From contig JAPPKP010000343.1 in the NCBI GenBank assembly GCA_028819955.1, forward strand, positions 1 to 16,463: a DNA stretch of 16,463 bases, in the 5' to 3' direction. Below, one piece after another: positions 15,686 to 16,463 of this stretch. How positions within the stretch are numbered: the stretch's first letter is position 1; each line of letters opens with the position of its first letter. This DNA is from Rhodospirillaceae bacterium (GTDB lineage: Bacteria; Pseudomonadota; Alphaproteobacteria; UBA828). The notes beneath the pieces were generated by a model. It ran no database searches, had not been told where the DNA came from, and was given only the letters and a program-made list of their open reading frames with translations. The translations under genes and the position numbers were made by a program.

Positions 15686-16463
15686 GCGCACTTCTCGAGA
15701 TCGAGGACCTCGACGTCCACTTTCCGCTGCCGCTCGGACTCAGCGGATTGGTGTCGAAGCGCCGGCGCCGGATCGTGCGCGCGGTCGACGGCGTGAGCCT
15801 CGTCCTCAGGCGGGGCGAGACGCTCGGCCTGGTGGGAGAGAGCGGATGCGGCAAGACCACGCTGGGGCGGGCTGCGCTGCGGCTCATCGACGCCACCGGG
15901 GGCGCCATCCGCTTCGACGGGGAGGATGTCACGGCGCTCAGGGGCGAGCGGCTGAAGGCCTTTCACCGCCGCGCGCAGATGATCTTCCAGGACCCGCACT
16001 CCTCGCTGAACCCGCTCTATAGCGTCGGCCGCGCCCTGCGAGAGGTGCTGGAGGTCCACAAGCTGTGCCCAGCGGCGGAGATGCGCGGGCGGATCGCGGA
16101 GCTTCTCATCCAGGTCGGGCTTCAGCCGGAGCTCATCGACCGCCGCCCGGCCGCGCTCAGCGGCGGCCAGTGCCAGCGGGTCGGAATCGCGCGTGCGCTC
16201 GCGGTCGAGCCCGAGCTGATCGTCGCCGACGAGTCGGTCTCGGCGCTCGACGTCTCGATCCAGGCCCAGGTGCTCAATCTGCTGATGCAGCTGCAGCGGG
16301 AGCTGCACCTGACCATGATGTTCATCTCCCACGACCTCTCCGTGGTTCGCCACCTCTGCCAGCGGGTTGCGGTCATGTACCTCGGGCGCATCGTCGAGCT
16401 CGGCCCCACGGAGGAGATTTTCGCGGCGCCGAAGCACCCGTACACGGTGTCCCTGATCGAGGC
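15682..16463 (+). CDS. Second importer: ATPase, DppF/OppF type (cut by window edge)
   Basis: It starts at GTG 15682, overlapping the previous stop as GTGA, and runs off the right edge after about 260 residues with no stop; roughly 60-70 C-terminal residues are missing. Motifs: Walker A GESGCGKT (52-59), Q-loop [12 protein letters not shown], signature LSGGQCQR (159-166; Cys where Arg is usual), Walker B LIVADES with Asp183, catalytic Glu184 and Ser in place of the common Pro, and H-loop His217 (SHD). The N-terminal insertion [15 protein letters not shown] is typical of DppF-like proteins. It completes the ATPase pair of the second importer. A binding protein for this set would have to lie beyond the window, or the first set's protein is shared. 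Confidence 0.92.
   Translation, partial: MSALLEIEDLDVHFPLPLGLSGLVSKRRRRIVRAVDGVSLVLRRGETLGLVGESGCGKTTLGRAALRLIDATGGAIRFDGEDVTALRGERLKAFHRRAQMIFQDPHSSLNPLYSVGRALREVLEVHKLCPAAEMRGRIAELLIQVGLQPELIDRRPAALSGGQCQRVGIARALAVEPELIVADESVSALDVSIQAQVLNLLMQLQRELHLTMMFISHDLSVVRHLCQRVAVMYLGRIVELGPTEEIFAAPKHPYTVSLIE

Noticed and set aside
15451..16437. Minus-strand open frame of 328 residues opposite the last two ATPase genes
   Set aside because: It spans a gene junction of the opposite strand and is antisense to conserved ATPase motifs, a typical high-GC artefact.

Overview
The window is high-GC DNA with the gene content and codon use of an alphaproteobacterium, probably Hyphomicrobiales or Rhodospirillales. 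That placement is inferred from GC-rich codons, the IS630 remnant type and the M19/ABC gene style. No rRNA, tRNA or phylogenetic marker is present to fix it.

Left part (1 to about 2540) is a degraded, low-density region. It holds a 65-base imperfect direct repeat in two copies, a LysR-type regulator pseudogene that lacks its N-terminal helix-turn-helix and is broken by frameshifts, an intact minus-strand cupin-like gene of unknown function, the 3' end of an IS630-family transposase, and about 200 bases containing a perfect palindrome and a weak promoter-like sequence. It looks like a site of past insertion and rearrangement.

Right part (2540 to the end) is one long plus-strand cluster, probably a single operon or a few coupled ones. 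The order is: two paralogous M19 (membrane-dipeptidase-type) hydrolases; a complete peptide/nickel-type ABC importer (Tat-exported solute-binding protein, two permeases, two ATPases); a nitrilase-superfamily hydrolase; a small AtzG/GatC-like protein overlapping an amidase-signature hydrolase; then a second importer set (two permeases, two ATPases, the last cut by the window edge) without a binding protein inside the window. Many junctions are start/stop overlaps (ATGA, GTGA, TAATG), pointing to translational coupling.

Read together, the cluster looks like an uptake-and-hydrolysis system for an amide- or peptide-like compound. The importers would bring it across the inner membrane, and the M19, nitrilase-type and amidase-type enzymes would cleave amide or C-N bonds in the cytoplasm. 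The substrate cannot be read from the sequence. The notable oddities are: both M19 proteins lack the usual N-terminal HxD zinc motif and have Gln in place of the bridging Glu; the nitrilase gene carries a one-base frameshift exactly at its catalytic-Glu motif; and two full transporter sets bracket the amide-hydrolase module.
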